A stretch of DNA of 64,000 bases from Cyrtodaria siliqua. Taxonomy: Eukaryota > Mollusca > Bivalvia > Adapedonta > Hiatellidae. Under the pieces are notes generated by a model, which saw only the letters and a list, made by a program, of their open reading frames with translations, searched no databases and was not told the DNA's origin. The stretch spans positions 123,086 to 187,085 of the forward strand of contig JAWPHD010004477.1 of assembly GCA_037043455.1 (NCBI GenBank), written 5' to 3'. Shown here piece by piece: positions 1 through 10,880 of this stretch (position 1 is its first letter; each line of letters begins with the position of its first letter). The translations under genes and the position numbers were made by a program.

Positions 1-200
1 TTTTAAGTGAGCTCAGTAGGTCCTGTGGCCTGGACTTCGGATCAAAGTTTTCTTTAAATAGTGTCATGTTGCATATCAAACTGAATGTCATTGCAACAAA
101 AATAATGTATAAACGCAAAACATGCCCGGTCATATTGGGTGATGGGGAGTGGTCAAAAATATTACTAATTATATATCTGATGTCTGTTTTCTCCTGAATC
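1..200 (+). repeat. Dispersed repeat, copy 1 of 3
   Basis: This segment shares an ordered set of words with 19138-19350 and 19445-19565: a CTGGACTT block, then GTCATGTTGCATATCAAA, then an AAAATGCCCGG-like block and a GGGTGGTGGGG-like block. It is a diverged interspersed repeat of unknown class. I see no coding capacity. Confidence 0.6.
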
Positions 201-394
201 TCTGTTTACAATTCCTATGTTAACCTTCCACTGTGTTATCACAGGCTCAAAAGTGAATACGTGTCACTAACTGAAGAGTGCGGGGATATGCGATGGCGCG
301 CCATCGACTTGCTCTAGTTTAATAAATACTAAGGTGTCCTCAAGTTTACTGAAGAAATATCACTGGAAGTTCTAGCTTTTGTTGTTCTTATATT

Positions 395-475
395 CCTCGA
401 TCAGTTTGATGCTTTAGAGCTACATACCTCTGCCCCACGTGGGTTCGCTCCCTAGTGGGGGCATGTATAACGGGA
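395..475 (+). repeat. tRNA-like SINE head
   Basis: The segment contains GGGTTCGCTCCC, close to a Pol III B box. It aligns with the better preserved head at 32070-32155: both have a GAGCTAC block, then CTTTGCCC or CTCTGCCC, then GTTCGCTCCCT and GTGGNGGCA. The A box is weak here. It is most likely the 5' part of a tRNA-derived SINE and not a functional tRNA. Confidence 0.5.
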
Positions 476-554
476 AAGGTATGGCGTAAACAAGCTGAAC
501 AACGCTTTACACAATCATGGGAGATAACTCCGTGATGCATGCTTTAATTTTGGT

Positions 555-1868
555 AATTATACTTATATATGTAAATATATGTTATGAATATCTGATAAGT
601 ACATTAAAAATGAAGGTTCACTGTTTTGTCTATGTTTCATTTTTATTATTACTACTATGCATTTCAGGGTGCACAGTTACATATGCAAGAATACTATATT
701 ATGTTGTTGGTGTCACCTATTTAGAATTGAGCGTTGTTTAACGAGACTCCAAATATTATAAATAGTAAGATCCGCTCCAGGGAGAGGGGACAGATACAGG
801 AATCCGAGAACCTACCTTGCTATCGATTAGATTTAAAGTGTATTTAACGTGCTCGGATGATAGACCCCGACACAAGGGGCCGCCCGATTTACGAATCCAT
901 CCGAAGGACGGACGAGGCTAAGGTTAAGTGTCATGCCCAGTAATACATCAACGACAATCAGTGACACTCTTGAGTCTTGAACCTGGGTCCTACGGATTCA
1001 CGTCCTCCGTGTTATCCCTTTATCCTCGACACCCACGCATTGTAAGTATGCATAGTTATATATGTAACCTAATATATGATATGGGTATCACCCATCTCTA
1101 GTGTACACGGTTACGTATGTAACAATAACATATGTTATGGATATCACCCATCTCTAGTGTTCGTAGTTGCAACAGTAGTATATGTCATGGATATCACCCA
1201 TCTTGAGTGTACATGGTTACATATGTAACAATACTATATGTTATGGATATTACCCATTTCAAACGTGCAAAGTTACATATGTAACAATAATATATGTTAT
1301 GTATATCACTCATCTCGAATGTACATATTTACATTTGTTACAATAATATATGTTAAGGATATCACCCATCTCGAGTGTACATAATTACATATGTAACAAT
1401 AAAATATGTTATGGGTATCACTCACCCGGGTGTACATGGTTGCATATGTAACAATAATATACGTTAAGGATATCACCCATCTCGAGTATGCATAGTTACA
1501 TATGTAACTATAGTATATGTTATGGATATCGTCCATCTCGAATGTGCATAGTTACATGTGTAACAATAATTTACGTTATGGGTATCACCCATCGCGAGTG
1601 TGAATAGTTACATATGTAACAATAATTTACGTTATGGGTATCACACATCGCGAGTGTGCATAGTTACACAATTTATGTAACAATAATATTATATTATGGG
1701 TATCACCTATCGCGAGTGTGCAAAGTTACATATGTTACAATAATATACGTTATGGGTATCACCTATTTCTAATGTACATATGTAACAATAATATACGTTA
1801 TTGGTATCACCCATCTCTAGTGTACATAGTTACATATGTAACACTAATATATGTTATGAGTATTACCC
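555..1868. repeat. ~56-bp satellite array, interrupted by a SINE
   Basis: The tandem unit is about 56 bp and built around the near-palindrome TTACATATGTAACA followed by ATATGTTATGG and GTATCACCCATCTC. Roughly fifteen clear units run from about 1045 to 1868. Two diverged units lie at about 555-600 and 668-735, on the other side of the SINE at 745-1030, so the SINE appears to have landed inside an older array. Short open frames here, for example 517-741 (+) and 1306-1536 (-), are readings of the repeat. Confidence 0.85.
745..1030 (-). repeat. tRNA-derived SINE, family with CCCGG tail
   Basis: On the minus strand a B-box-like CCAGGTTCAAGACTC lies near the 5' end. Further 3' comes a conserved body: GTCCGTC, GGATGG, GGGCGG, CCGAGCACGT, GAATC, GGTAGGTT, CGGATTCCT, then CTCCCTGGAGCGG. 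The same body without the head occurs at 22443-22640 and 24035-24240, and a fragment lies at 38319-38430, all on the plus strand. This marks a dispersed SINE family. Head and tail limits are approximate. Confidence 0.65.
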
Positions 1869-1869
1869 A

Positions 1870-2285
1870 ACACAAATTCATATGAACATTAGGAACCAGA
1901 ATAACTCTTAATATCATTCAAATGAACAGTGGGAACCCGAATAGCACATACAATAATTCATATGAACAACGGGAAATTAAATAACAATCATTCAGATGAA
2001 CAACGGGAATCAGAATATCACATACAACCATTCATATGAAGAGTGGGAACCAGAATAACACATACAAACATTCATATGAACAGTGGGAGCCAGAATAACA
2101 CAAACAACCATTCATATGAAAAGTGGAAACCAGAATAACACATACAAACATCTATATGAACAGTGGAAACCAGAATAACACATACAACCATTCATATGAA
2201 AATTGGACATCAGAATAACGCATTCAAACATTCATATGAACAGTGGAAACCAGAATAATACGAACAAACCTTCATAAGTACAATG
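1870..2285. repeat. ~40-bp satellite (CATTCATATGAACAGTGG unit)
   Basis: About ten head-to-tail units of about 40 bp contain CATTCATATGAACAGTGG and ACCAGAATAACACATACA. The array abuts the 56-bp satellite directly. The same unit forms a shorter array at 20965-21075, so it is a dispersed satellite family. Confidence 0.9.
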
Positions 2286-2289
2286 AAAA

Positions 2290-3943
2290 CCAGAATAACA
2301 AAGTTCATGTCTTGTCCTCTTCCATTGCAGCCTGGGATAGAGAAAGTTCTGTAACTACCCGCATGTTTAACTTTATGTATAACAAATTAAAGACATTTTC
2401 CCTCAATCATAACATTCAAATTGGAACAAATATAGTAGTGATGGTAGTACTCGTTATTTCCTCCATTTCTTAGGAGAGCATAAGTAAACAATGATACACA
2501 CAGAGCTATAATACAACCGAAAATTCTAGAACACAAATATATAGATTAAAAGCATAAATCAACATATTTACATCATGCATAAATCAATCGTATTTACACA
2601 TAAACACATACGCAATCACTCAGTTACATATGTTCGAACATAATAGTAATGCTACATTATACCGCTAAACATGTTAACTAACCAATGTGTATTTTATATG
2701 ATACATCGATATTTATTAACAATAATAGCATTCCTTAATATGCATTACTATGTATTAATATAAACTAATATTAATATTAATAATATAGGCGATTTTATAT
2801 GTTAAAGTAATGGTACATACTTTCACCTATGGGTTTGACCTGCTCAGTAGTATTTAACCGAGAAAGCGCTATCCAGTGAAATTTTTGTTATATGTATATA
2901 TAAAATGAGCATGTATTTTCTACGAATGAAATCTTGCCGAAACGAAATAAAAGAAAACATGGGGATATGAAATGGCTCGTTGTGTTTATATCTGGCTATT
3001 TGTAATTTAATACATTATTTGTAAAATTAAAAAAACATTAATAATAGGAAGGCATTTGTAATATAGTGGACATTTGAATATTTATTTTATTATGCATGAT
3101 ATAGGTTAAGGACCTATTTCCCAACGCTAAATGATCACTGACAAATCACAGAAAGCTTGCATATTTACTGCTTACATGCTGAATGACCGATTAGCTAAGG
3201 TATATGTATTGAGGCCCGAGTAAAGTTTTTTCTTTGAACAACATTGAACAACATTGTTATATTGAACAGTATAAAGGGCATAGCAGTACTACTTTAAAAT
3301 TTACTTTTATGAAGAAGAAAAAACATTTAACTGTACTTATTACAAAACCTTTTTTTGATAATTCATTGTTTTTAGAACAAACATAAAACCAAAACACAAA
3401 TAAAAGAAAAACATGATTTTATGTTTTAATATGTTGGCTTCAGACAAAAAATGCATTGGGAGGGCCTCATCATCTGAATAAAACCGAATAGCACCATTTG
3501 TTTATGCATATGTATGTCCAACTGTGATTTACAGTTACCCATACACATTTTCTAGCCCCCTCCAAATACAATAAGATCGAAATAGGTCCGGTCCTTAATT
3601 TGAACCATGCCAAGCCGAGACATTTCATATTTGCCAACACTCATCAATGTTTAGATGACATTTGAGATGGTATGTAAATATGTTTATATTCGTCAGCATT
3701 GAAAATAATAACCTAGTTTCGCCTGTAGATAGTCGTTTGATTGACATGATTATTAAGCATCAGAAATATAAATTCTATTTTGATCCAACTACGCAGAACC
3801 ATTAACCTTTATAAATTGTCAATGATCAAACTACGCAGAACTAGAAAATTCTGTCTAAATTAAACACATGACATAATTTATGGATAACCGGGTAGGACAT
3901 TACTTTGTAATCAGAGGGCGCTAGTGATTATCTGAATAAATGT
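2290..3943. other. AT-rich intergenic DNA
   Basis: No long open frame, tRNA-like box or clear tandem repeat is visible between the satellite block and the C1q promoter. The sequence is AT-rich with short A and T runs. I could not assign any function to it. Confidence 0.5.
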
Positions 3944-3950
3944 TATAAAT
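3944..3950 (+). promoter_or_regulatory. Candidate TATA box of the C1q gene
   Basis: TATAAAT lies about 285 bp upstream of the C1q start codon. An initiation site about 30 bp downstream would give a 5' UTR of about 250 nt. Position and motif are suggestive only, because the region is AT-rich and a 5' UTR intron cannot be excluded. Confidence 0.35.
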
Positions 3951-4228
3951 ACAACGATCCCAGGCATTTTGTGTGTTTGAAGAGAGAGTTCGGTTCTGTT
4001 GACATTGTTAGGACTCCGTTGGTTAAGTTTTGAGTTAGCTATTTTAATACTCAGGTCATTTGTATTTTTATTTAATACTGAATTGCATTGTCAACATTGG
4101 GCACTGACAATTGTGATTTCTTTGAGACTGGATTAATACACTTGCATAATTTACATATTCACTGTAGGATCGTTTGTTAGTTATTTCACACCAAATAAGA
4201 GCATAACGTAACATATTTACAGTGAATC

Positions 4229-6314
4229 ATGCTTTACCAGGTTGTGTGCCTTATGCTGGCAGTACTAATTGTGGCTGAAGCACGAATAGACGAGGAGCCC
4301 GAGTGCTCTAAATATCACTTCCAAGAAAAAGTCCTTGAAAAGTTAGTACGCCTCGAACACAAGATGCAAGTTTGGGATGATAAAATAGAAAAGCAGATCT
4401 CTGACTTTAACGATGCAGCGGTGGAAAGGACGGACAAAATAGAAAAATCAATTTCCGTAATAAATGAGGCAGAGATTGCACGGACTGACACACTAGATAA
4501 TCTGAAAGATTCCGTTCAACAAGAGCTCGAAGGACAAAAAAACAAGCTGGATGAAGTTTTGTCAAACTTTCAACAACAGGTTCTTCGCCTCTCCCAGGAT
4601 CTGATGGAGAAACAGGGGGATATAAACAAAACATTACTGGCATTCATAAAGATTCAGGAAACTGCAGTCAGCAAGATCAAAGGTATTTATACTTTCACAT
4701 AAACTGTTGTTTAAATGCTCATGAGCAAAATATTTATGTTATTTATAGCTGCTCCTAGAAGAAAGACTGGGAAATAGTCCAATTCATCAGAGATCAACAC
4801 CCTATTCTTAATGGATGAATATGCTTATTAAACGTAAAGTAAAACAGTTGACTAAGTTTTCGGAAGCCTTTAGACTTTTGGATTACGCAATGCAGTCAAC
4901 AAAATAGAGCTAAAATTTACAAACTAGGCCTACTAAATTGTTTCAATACCTTATGTGTAAACGGATGTACTATTACGCTGTATCCGCTGAAGGTTGCGCT
5001 ATGCATCACAAAAATGGTTTACTTGAAACACGGGTAATGGTTATTTAAACACAGAGTTAATAAGTTCGCCTAACTTTTTACCTAAGAGTATGTTTCAACT
5101 TAGTTGATTCAAATATCGTGTGATTTAATGCAAACATGACGGTAACATTATACAGTAATACTTGACACAAAATCTGTGTCATCTCCTTTAATTCTAAAAA
5201 GAAATCAAGCAGCTTAAATTACTGTTAATAAGATTCCTTTATTTTTAACGGGCCTAGAAGATAGAGCACGTCATCGGACCACAGGTTAATTTCCCTTCTG
5301 ACGGACAAGCATGGTGTTTTAACAGTTTACCAGTACTTGAAATATAACTCTATCACTCGCTTTACTTTAACAACCATTGAACAGGTTTTTAGCTCCACTT
5401 TTAACAGGCTTATTAACTCATTTTTAATTATTGAATGAACTTTGTCTACTATGCTTTTCCATACTATCAGTGATTTAGAAGTTACTGCCATGGGGTAATT
5501 TAGGAATAAACCGCTATAATTGTACTCTTTCTTACACTTATTCCACATGATATTCTGTGTAACTTGTTTTGACTTTTTCGCAAATAAAAATAAATTAATG
5601 GCATCTTAAATAATTAAAGAGAAACATATTTCTTTTACCATTTTTACCATTTTCACGATTTGTTTAATTTTTAAATTTAAAAATGTTACACAGATTTAAG
5701 TTGAATTTAGAAGTTGAACATGTCACCCTCAACTATCATACAGCACGATAAAAACAGTAAAGTAAAACGTTGGTTTTATTCCATGTTATTTTGATAAGAC
5801 ACTGTACGGGGACAATGCACGGCGACACTACACAGGGGCACATAAATGTGTCTGTAAAAACACAATAACCTAAATATGACATGCACTTGTTTCTATTACA
5901 GCGGATTTGGCCACTCCGACGGTCGTGTTTAAAGCCAGATCAGTTGCAGACACCACGCCCTCTACTGGAGACTTGATAAGATACACCCAGGCTGTCACCA
6001 ACATTGGCGGGGGATACAACACAGCTACAGGATACTTCACAGCACCACACGCTGGGACCTATCTCTTCACTGTACAAATCTGTGCCGATAGTTCCAAATA
6101 TGTACATGTTCATATAGTAGCTGTATATATCATTATAGCAGCAACGTCTGACTATAATGGCGGTCAATACCCCTGTACAACAGGTACTGGTGTGGCTGTG
6201 CTGGCTAAAGCAGACAAAGTATGGATTACATGTTCCCACTCAGGCTCTGTTTATGAAAACAGGTACAGATGGAACAGCTTCTCTGGTGTGCTCATCCACG
6301 CCAATACAAATTAA
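4229..6314 (+). CDS. Secreted coiled-coil C1q-domain protein (two exons)
   Basis: Two exons, 4229-4682 and 5902-6314, are joined by a phase-1 intron (GTATTT donor at 4683; pyrimidine-rich acceptor ending in ACAG at 5901). They encode 288 aa. Residues 1-19 form a signal peptide (hydrophobic VVCLMLAVLIVA, then AEA). Residues about 25-150 are a charged heptad-like coiled coil with two related blocks, DKIEKQISDFN and DKIEKSISVIN. Exon 2 is one C1q domain: it opens with VVFKARSV, has a core GYFTAPHAGTYLFTV and closes with WNSFSGVLIH. The layout matches bivalve C1qDC proteins, extracellular oligomeric recognition molecules often linked to innate immunity; ligand binding here is inference. The loop HVHIVAVYIIIAATSDY is unusually hydrophobic. 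The ATG at 4229 is chosen because it directly precedes the signal peptide. A decayed copy of the 3' end follows at 6561-6765. Confidence 0.9.
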
Positions 6315-6504
6315 ATTGACTTGTAGTAAAAAGTAAAAAATGGACTTGTATAATATATATAATAACAATATATGCATTCATCAGATAGGATAGTGAACAC
6401 ATTTAATCCTCAAAGAAGGTGTTAAAATGATTCTGATTTTGATTTGTATTGATTTGTATTTGCGGAGACTAGAAGGGACAGAGGGCATTCTCTTGATTCT
6501 CTGT

Positions 6505-6510
6505 AATAAA
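6505..6510 (+). terminator. Candidate polyadenylation signal (AATAAA)
   Basis: AATAAA lies 190 nt after the C1q stop codon and just before the ATT microsatellite. It is the first canonical hexamer seen downstream on this strand. Use in vivo is inferred from position only. Confidence 0.4.
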
Positions 6511-6519
6511 TAGATAGTG

Positions 6520-6520
<1 letters not shown>

Positions 6521-6563
<43 letters not shown>
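6521..6563. repeat. (ATT)n microsatellite
   Basis: About thirteen ATT repeats end exactly where similarity to the C1q exon begins (ATTATAGCAACAACG here, ATTATAGCAGCAACG in the exon). The short ATTATA present in the parent exon may have seeded the expansion. Confidence 0.9.
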
Positions 6564-6765
6564 GCAACAACGTCTGATTTTAATGCTGGCAAATACAACC
6601 GATACATGTATGCCTGTGCTTGCTAAAAGATACCAAATGTGGATTTAATCTTCCTATCAATTAGGTGTTGTTTAGGAAGACATTGTTGGATGGAATAGCT
6701 GTTCTGATTTCTTTATTATACATATTAACACAAATACAAATTAAATTGACGTGTGGGAGAAAACA
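6561..6765 (+). pseudogene. Decayed duplicate of the C1q exon 2 3' end
   Basis: The segment aligns with about 6136-6330 of the intact gene. Shared blocks are GCAACAACGTCTGA, TAATGCTGGCAAATAC, TGCCTGTGCTTGCTAAA, a GTGGATT block, TGGAATAGCT, and ACACAAATACAAATTAAATTGAC, which includes the stop codon and first 3' UTR bases. Frame-breaking changes and internal losses, such as an early TAA after the GTGGAT block, mean it cannot encode a C1q fold. It is a local tandem duplication of the last ~200 bp of the gene plus its 3' UTR start. Confidence 0.8.
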
Positions 6766-6769
6766 AGAT

Positions 6770-7803
6770 TCCACTAGAATGAGTGTTGCTGAATAAAATG
6801 CAGAGGTTTTGTTTCAGTAATATGCATATGAACAACTGAACTTTAAATATATATTATTGCAGTTATGTTACAATATATGTATTAAACATATGCAACTGGA
6901 TTGAACTGCAAGTCATTACAACATTAGTTACAGCTCGATCAATGGTGGCCGGAATAGGTATGTGATTATCGGAATATGTATAATAAAGAAATCATTTTAC
7001 TTCCTGTTTACAATGAAATCTGATCAGTATCAGTGAAAAACGGCAACAATAAACCAAACTGAGTGTGTAACTTTTAAGGTGGGTACATCAGTATTTTTCT
7101 TAACGAATCCATACGCCTTAAAAATCTAAGAAAATCCAATTCATGCTACAATCGTAATATCACTCGAAATGTGGTGTAAGCGCATCGTTTTTCAGGTCAT
7201 CCTAAATATTGAATGAAATCAGACTCAAAATGCTTATATTAACACAGATGCGTAACCTATGAAAGCATATATTACAGTGAACAATGAATTTTCTTATAAA
7301 TAATAGATCTTTTTAAGATTAATTCATTATGCTTTGACCCTTTACAATTGGACATATATGATTATTTGTCAGTTATATGCAGGACCCATAGACTCTCATG
7401 AAAAGCCTGTTGTAACCCCTATAATGATGAAGTGTTATAGTGTATGCTCACATCAATGCATTATGTGTTCTATGATTATAATATTATACATACAGTCAAG
7501 GTAGGGAATCTCGCGGTGAAAATGGTTCTATAATACATCAGGCATTTTTGCTAAATATGATAAATTGTGAGCATCGAACATTTAAGTTTGTTTTATAAGC
7601 AACGCTGAAGGAGGACAGCGCATTTCGACTGCCTGCTTTTCAAAGAACAACAACTATACACCTGACATATAACGGCGGATATAGCCATAAACAATATGAA
7701 CACATGAGAAAGAGGACTTGTAAGAAATATTTAGAATGGATCTGACGAGGATGTTGATGGCGTGTGTTAAACTTTACTTGGAAAATGTCTGCCATGTGCA
7801 GCC
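6770..7803. other. Anonymous AT-rich DNA
   Basis: No open frame, satellite or recognisable mobile element was seen between the C1q duplicate and the TTAA element. Confidence 0.4.
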
Positions 7804-8406
7804 TTAAAGCTACAGAGTCCCTATATCAATCGATTTCTTCTTTGTAGGCGTGTCTTTATTTGTAACTTCATGTTCACCAGCTCATGTCGAAATCGGGTAT
7901 TTAAGCGAGCAAATATAGCGCAAGAAATCATTTACTGTATATACATCGACAGTGCACATCGTACCTATACACAGGTAACAGTCATTTTTACCGAAAAAAA
8001 AAGTTATCTTCTTTCGGGGTTCGAACACACGACCTTCTTATTTCAAGTCCTGAGCTCTGTCCACTGAACTACAACGCTACTTGAGAAAATAGTATACTAA
8101 CTACCATATATTATGAGGCAAAATAACTTAACATATTTGAACGCAACTAAAGATGGATCAATACAAGTGCAAGGCTGTGGTTCAAATCCCGTTCCGGGCA
8201 ACTATTGTTTTATCACATAATATTATGGAGCCGTATATTTATCGATGTTACCTGTACGGAGGCTAAATAAAAATGTGAAATTTTACGTATCGATTTCTCC
8301 TTATATACCGACTTTTGGGGTGTTCGTCGATTTGAAACTACTTCACACGTGACTCATTCATATTCATGAGTTATTACCAGTTAAAATAGGGACTGTACAG
8401 CTTTAA
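7804..8406. mobile_element. TTAA-flanked MITE (piggyBac-type ends)
   Basis: TTAA at 7804-7807 and TTAA at 8403-8406 flank imperfect terminal inverted repeats: AGCTACAGAGTCCCTAT on the left, ATAGGGACTGTACAGCT on the right. The element is about 600 bp with no transposase frame. TTAA target duplication is the hallmark of piggyBac-superfamily movement, so this is probably a non-autonomous derivative. A tRNA-like segment sits inside it at 8015-8080. Confidence 0.7.
8015..8080 (-). repeat. tRNA-like segment inside the MITE
   Basis: On the minus strand TAGTTCAGTGG matches the A-box consensus and GTGTTCGAACCCC matches the B box, with tRNA-like spacing. The acceptor arm does not pair convincingly. 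This is a tRNA-derived insert or SINE head, not a confident tRNA gene. Confidence 0.5.
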
Positions 8407-8470
8407 ACAATATAAATAAACACGGAATTGAATATCATGTTGCTTAATGCCTTATTAGCATGTGTATGTC

Positions 8471-8895
8471 ATTGGGAAGGCACCAACGAACAAACACATA
8501 AGAAAATATTATCATTTATTAAATTGTATGGCATATATTTGGCGCGGCTCCAAATAGCGGGCTGTCGGCAACACATACATATTAAATGGCAGCCCTAAAC
8601 ATGTATAACAAAAGAGGGCATGGCCCATAAGCCTGATACTCTTAATGAAGCCCCAAATAGGCTTAAACAAGAGATGAAGCCCCCAAAAGCTCAAACAAAA
8701 GCGGGCATGACCCAACAGCCGTATACCCTTAGTGAAGCCTCAAAGGGCTTGAATAAATTGTTTATTCAAAACTCTAATGCTAATGTAATATGTTTCTTCA
8801 TTTAATCACTTGAACGTTATTTCTTTTGTAATGTTTACAATAATGTGCACGACCAAACTAGGCATGATGTACCAACAATAAGCCCCAAAAGGCTT
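8471..8895. repeat. 425-bp dispersed repeat, copy 1
   Basis: This copy is nearly the same as 9413-9837 in direct orientation. It starts ATTGGGAAGGC and ends AAGCCCCAAAAGGCTT. It holds internal partial duplications around GGGCATGGCCCATAAGCC and GCGGGCATGACCC. A 67-codon minus-strand frame is open in both copies but resembles no family I know and follows from the internal duplication. Confidence 0.85.
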
Positions 8896-8901
8896 CTGCA
8901 G

Positions 8902-9040
8902 CCGTACCGATTATCGATCTTCTGGTATATCATTCTCCTGTCAACACCGCGCCGACACCGTTCATCAGGTATATCGTTCTGCTTCTGGATCCGCACCGAT
9001 TACTGAGCCTCCGGTTTATCGTTGTGTTTTCGAATCCACG
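8902..9040. repeat. ~46-bp degenerate tandem repeat
   Basis: Three diverged units share a CGCACCGATTA-like start, then a TCTGGTATATC-like block (TCAGGTATATC, CCGGTTTATC) and GTTCT. It lies between the two 425-bp repeats and may be part of the same composite element. Confidence 0.4.
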
Positions 9041-9233
9041 CTTGTTTTGTATCGTGGACGTTCCTGAAATGATATGCGAAAACAGCAATATTTTTGTCTT
9101 AACGGAGGATTTACAATTGTGGCCAACAACGAAAACGAAACGGATGGAATGTCTTGAATAGTAGTGGATCAACTGATTTAACGAGAATGACAAAGATCAA
9201 CCTCACTAAAAAAGAAAGGGTGAGGTGTGTGGG

Positions 9234-9415
9234 GAAAAATCAGTTTTATACTCAAATGAAAAAGTACCTGACCTCATGTGTACTTCAGCAGGATAAAAGG
9301 AAGTAGATAGACAGCGCATGCGCAATTAAACGAAAATACCATAGCAGTTCTAGCTTACGGAACATTTGGTCCCTCCCAATAACTATGACTATAACTAGTA
9401 ATAGCCCTTATTATT
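9234..9415. repeat. 180-bp dispersed repeat, copy 1
   Basis: This copy matches 14314-14495 closely, starting GAAAAATCAGTTTTATACTC and ending AGTAATAGCCCTTATTATT. Here it runs directly into the second 425-bp repeat at 9413. At 14495 it runs into unrelated DNA, so it is an independent module. Confidence 0.85.
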
Positions 9416-9837
9416 GGGAAGGCCCCAACGAACAAACACACAAGAAAATATTATCATTCATTAAATTGTATGGCAAATATTGGGCGCGGCTCCAAATAGA
9501 GGGCTGCCGGCAACACATACATATTAAATGGCAGCCCTAAACATGTATAACAAAAGAGGGCATGGCCCATAAGCCTGATACCCTTAAAGAAGTCCCAAAT
9601 AGGCTTAAACAAGAGATGAGGCCCCAAAAGGCTCAAACAAAAGCGGGCATGACCCAATAGCCATATACCCTTAGTGAAGCCTCAAAGGGTTTGAATAAAT
9701 TGATTATTCAAAACTATAATGCTAATGTAAAATGTTTCTTCATTTAATCACTTGAACGTTATTTCTTTTGTAATGTTTACAATAATGTGCACGACCGAAC
9801 TAGGCATGATGCACCAACAATAAGCCCCAAAAGGCTT
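9413..9837. repeat. 425-bp dispersed repeat, copy 2
   Basis: Direct-orientation partner of 8471-8895, differing by scattered substitutions and small indels. The pair brackets about 520 bp of DNA. Confidence 0.85.
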
Positions 9838-10261
9838 TAATTTTCATGCTGTAATCCCGACCTTGGGGAACAGTGGTCAGTATTACATTGAAATTTACTA
9901 ATTATAACATTGCTAATTGTCATTAAATTTGATTTCACTGAATTGAAGGATTCGCTGACGGCCATATGGCAGCGATCAAAATGAATTTTGTTATGCCACA
10001 GAGCAGCAATCAAAATGAAATTTGTATATTGCCACCGCCAAAAGAAAATGATTTTGGCAGAAGCGAATCCCTCACTGCCAAAGAAAAGAGGATATATCAT
10101 TGTATGAATATGTAACACGCATACAGTACGGTATATTATAAAAATATATATATATATCATAACGTGAGCCGCGCCCTACCATAATTCAAAACTAATGCGC
10201 TTTATATAACTTGCAAAGGAACATTTCTTGTACTGGCGCCATTAAGTAGCAACTGGTATAT

Positions 10262-10880
10262 CGCTTGTAATGAAGTGCAACAACTTGCTTGGTGGTGGAC
10301 CCCTTTTACAGTTCGCCACTATGCTTTCCTCTTTAATTGTACGATGACCGGACAGGCTGTGGACCCTATGATGACGCCTACCTATAGCCCATTGGGACGG
10401 TGGCGTTTGATGTTTGTCTACGATCTTTCATGTCGTGCCCTTAATGGTTTATTCCCTTGTTGCTCTGTCTTCTGCCAATTCATTGAGTACCTTCATTGTG
10501 GATTTCTAGGCTATTGTTTTTTTTGTATTATATTTACACGAGCATATTTGTGTTTTACTTATATTGCCTATTGATGCTGCCTTGTGGGTTAGAGATTAGA
10601 TTATGGCGGGGATTTCTTTATTTACACTGTCCTGTTTTAATGGGATGACAGTAGGGTAAGTGTGAGGTTTGGTGCACCCTAGAACCGGTTTAAAAACCCC
10701 AGTGGCCTACTTTGCAACTGTCCGTTCCAAGGTGGTAGCCCTATTGTCAACCCTTTTGTGTTTGTGATGTCGTTTGCTTTTATTGTTACTTTTGCCTTCT
10801 TGTTTGTCTGTTTGCATGTTTGTTTTTGTGTTTTGTGGTTGACTCTCCTCCTTGAATGCTACTTTCCCTGTCCGATATTT
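10262..10880 (+). mobile_element. 3' end of a Penelope-like retroelement (uninterrupted copy)
   Basis: This is the C-terminal end of a reverse-transcriptase ORF followed by its 3' untranslated part. Readable blocks are CLVVDPFTV (about 10283-10310, then a frame change) and YAFLFNCTMTGQAVDPMM. The same sequence recurs at 25990-26170 and continues at 27502-27870, where a mariner interrupts it. Here the corresponding site, TTTCTAGGC at 10503-10511, is uninterrupted. The copy is 5'-truncated and cannot move by itself. Confidence 0.7.

Noticed and set aside
517..1536. Short frames at 517-741 (+) and 1306-1536 (-)
   Set aside because: They read through the 56-bp satellite. The amino-acid periodicity comes from the repeat, not from a gene.
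8512..9657. Two similar 67-codon minus-strand frames (8512-8715 and 9454-9657)
   Set aside because: They are the same reading of the 425-bp repeat. Conservation reflects recent duplication, and the frame contains an internal duplication and no known motif.
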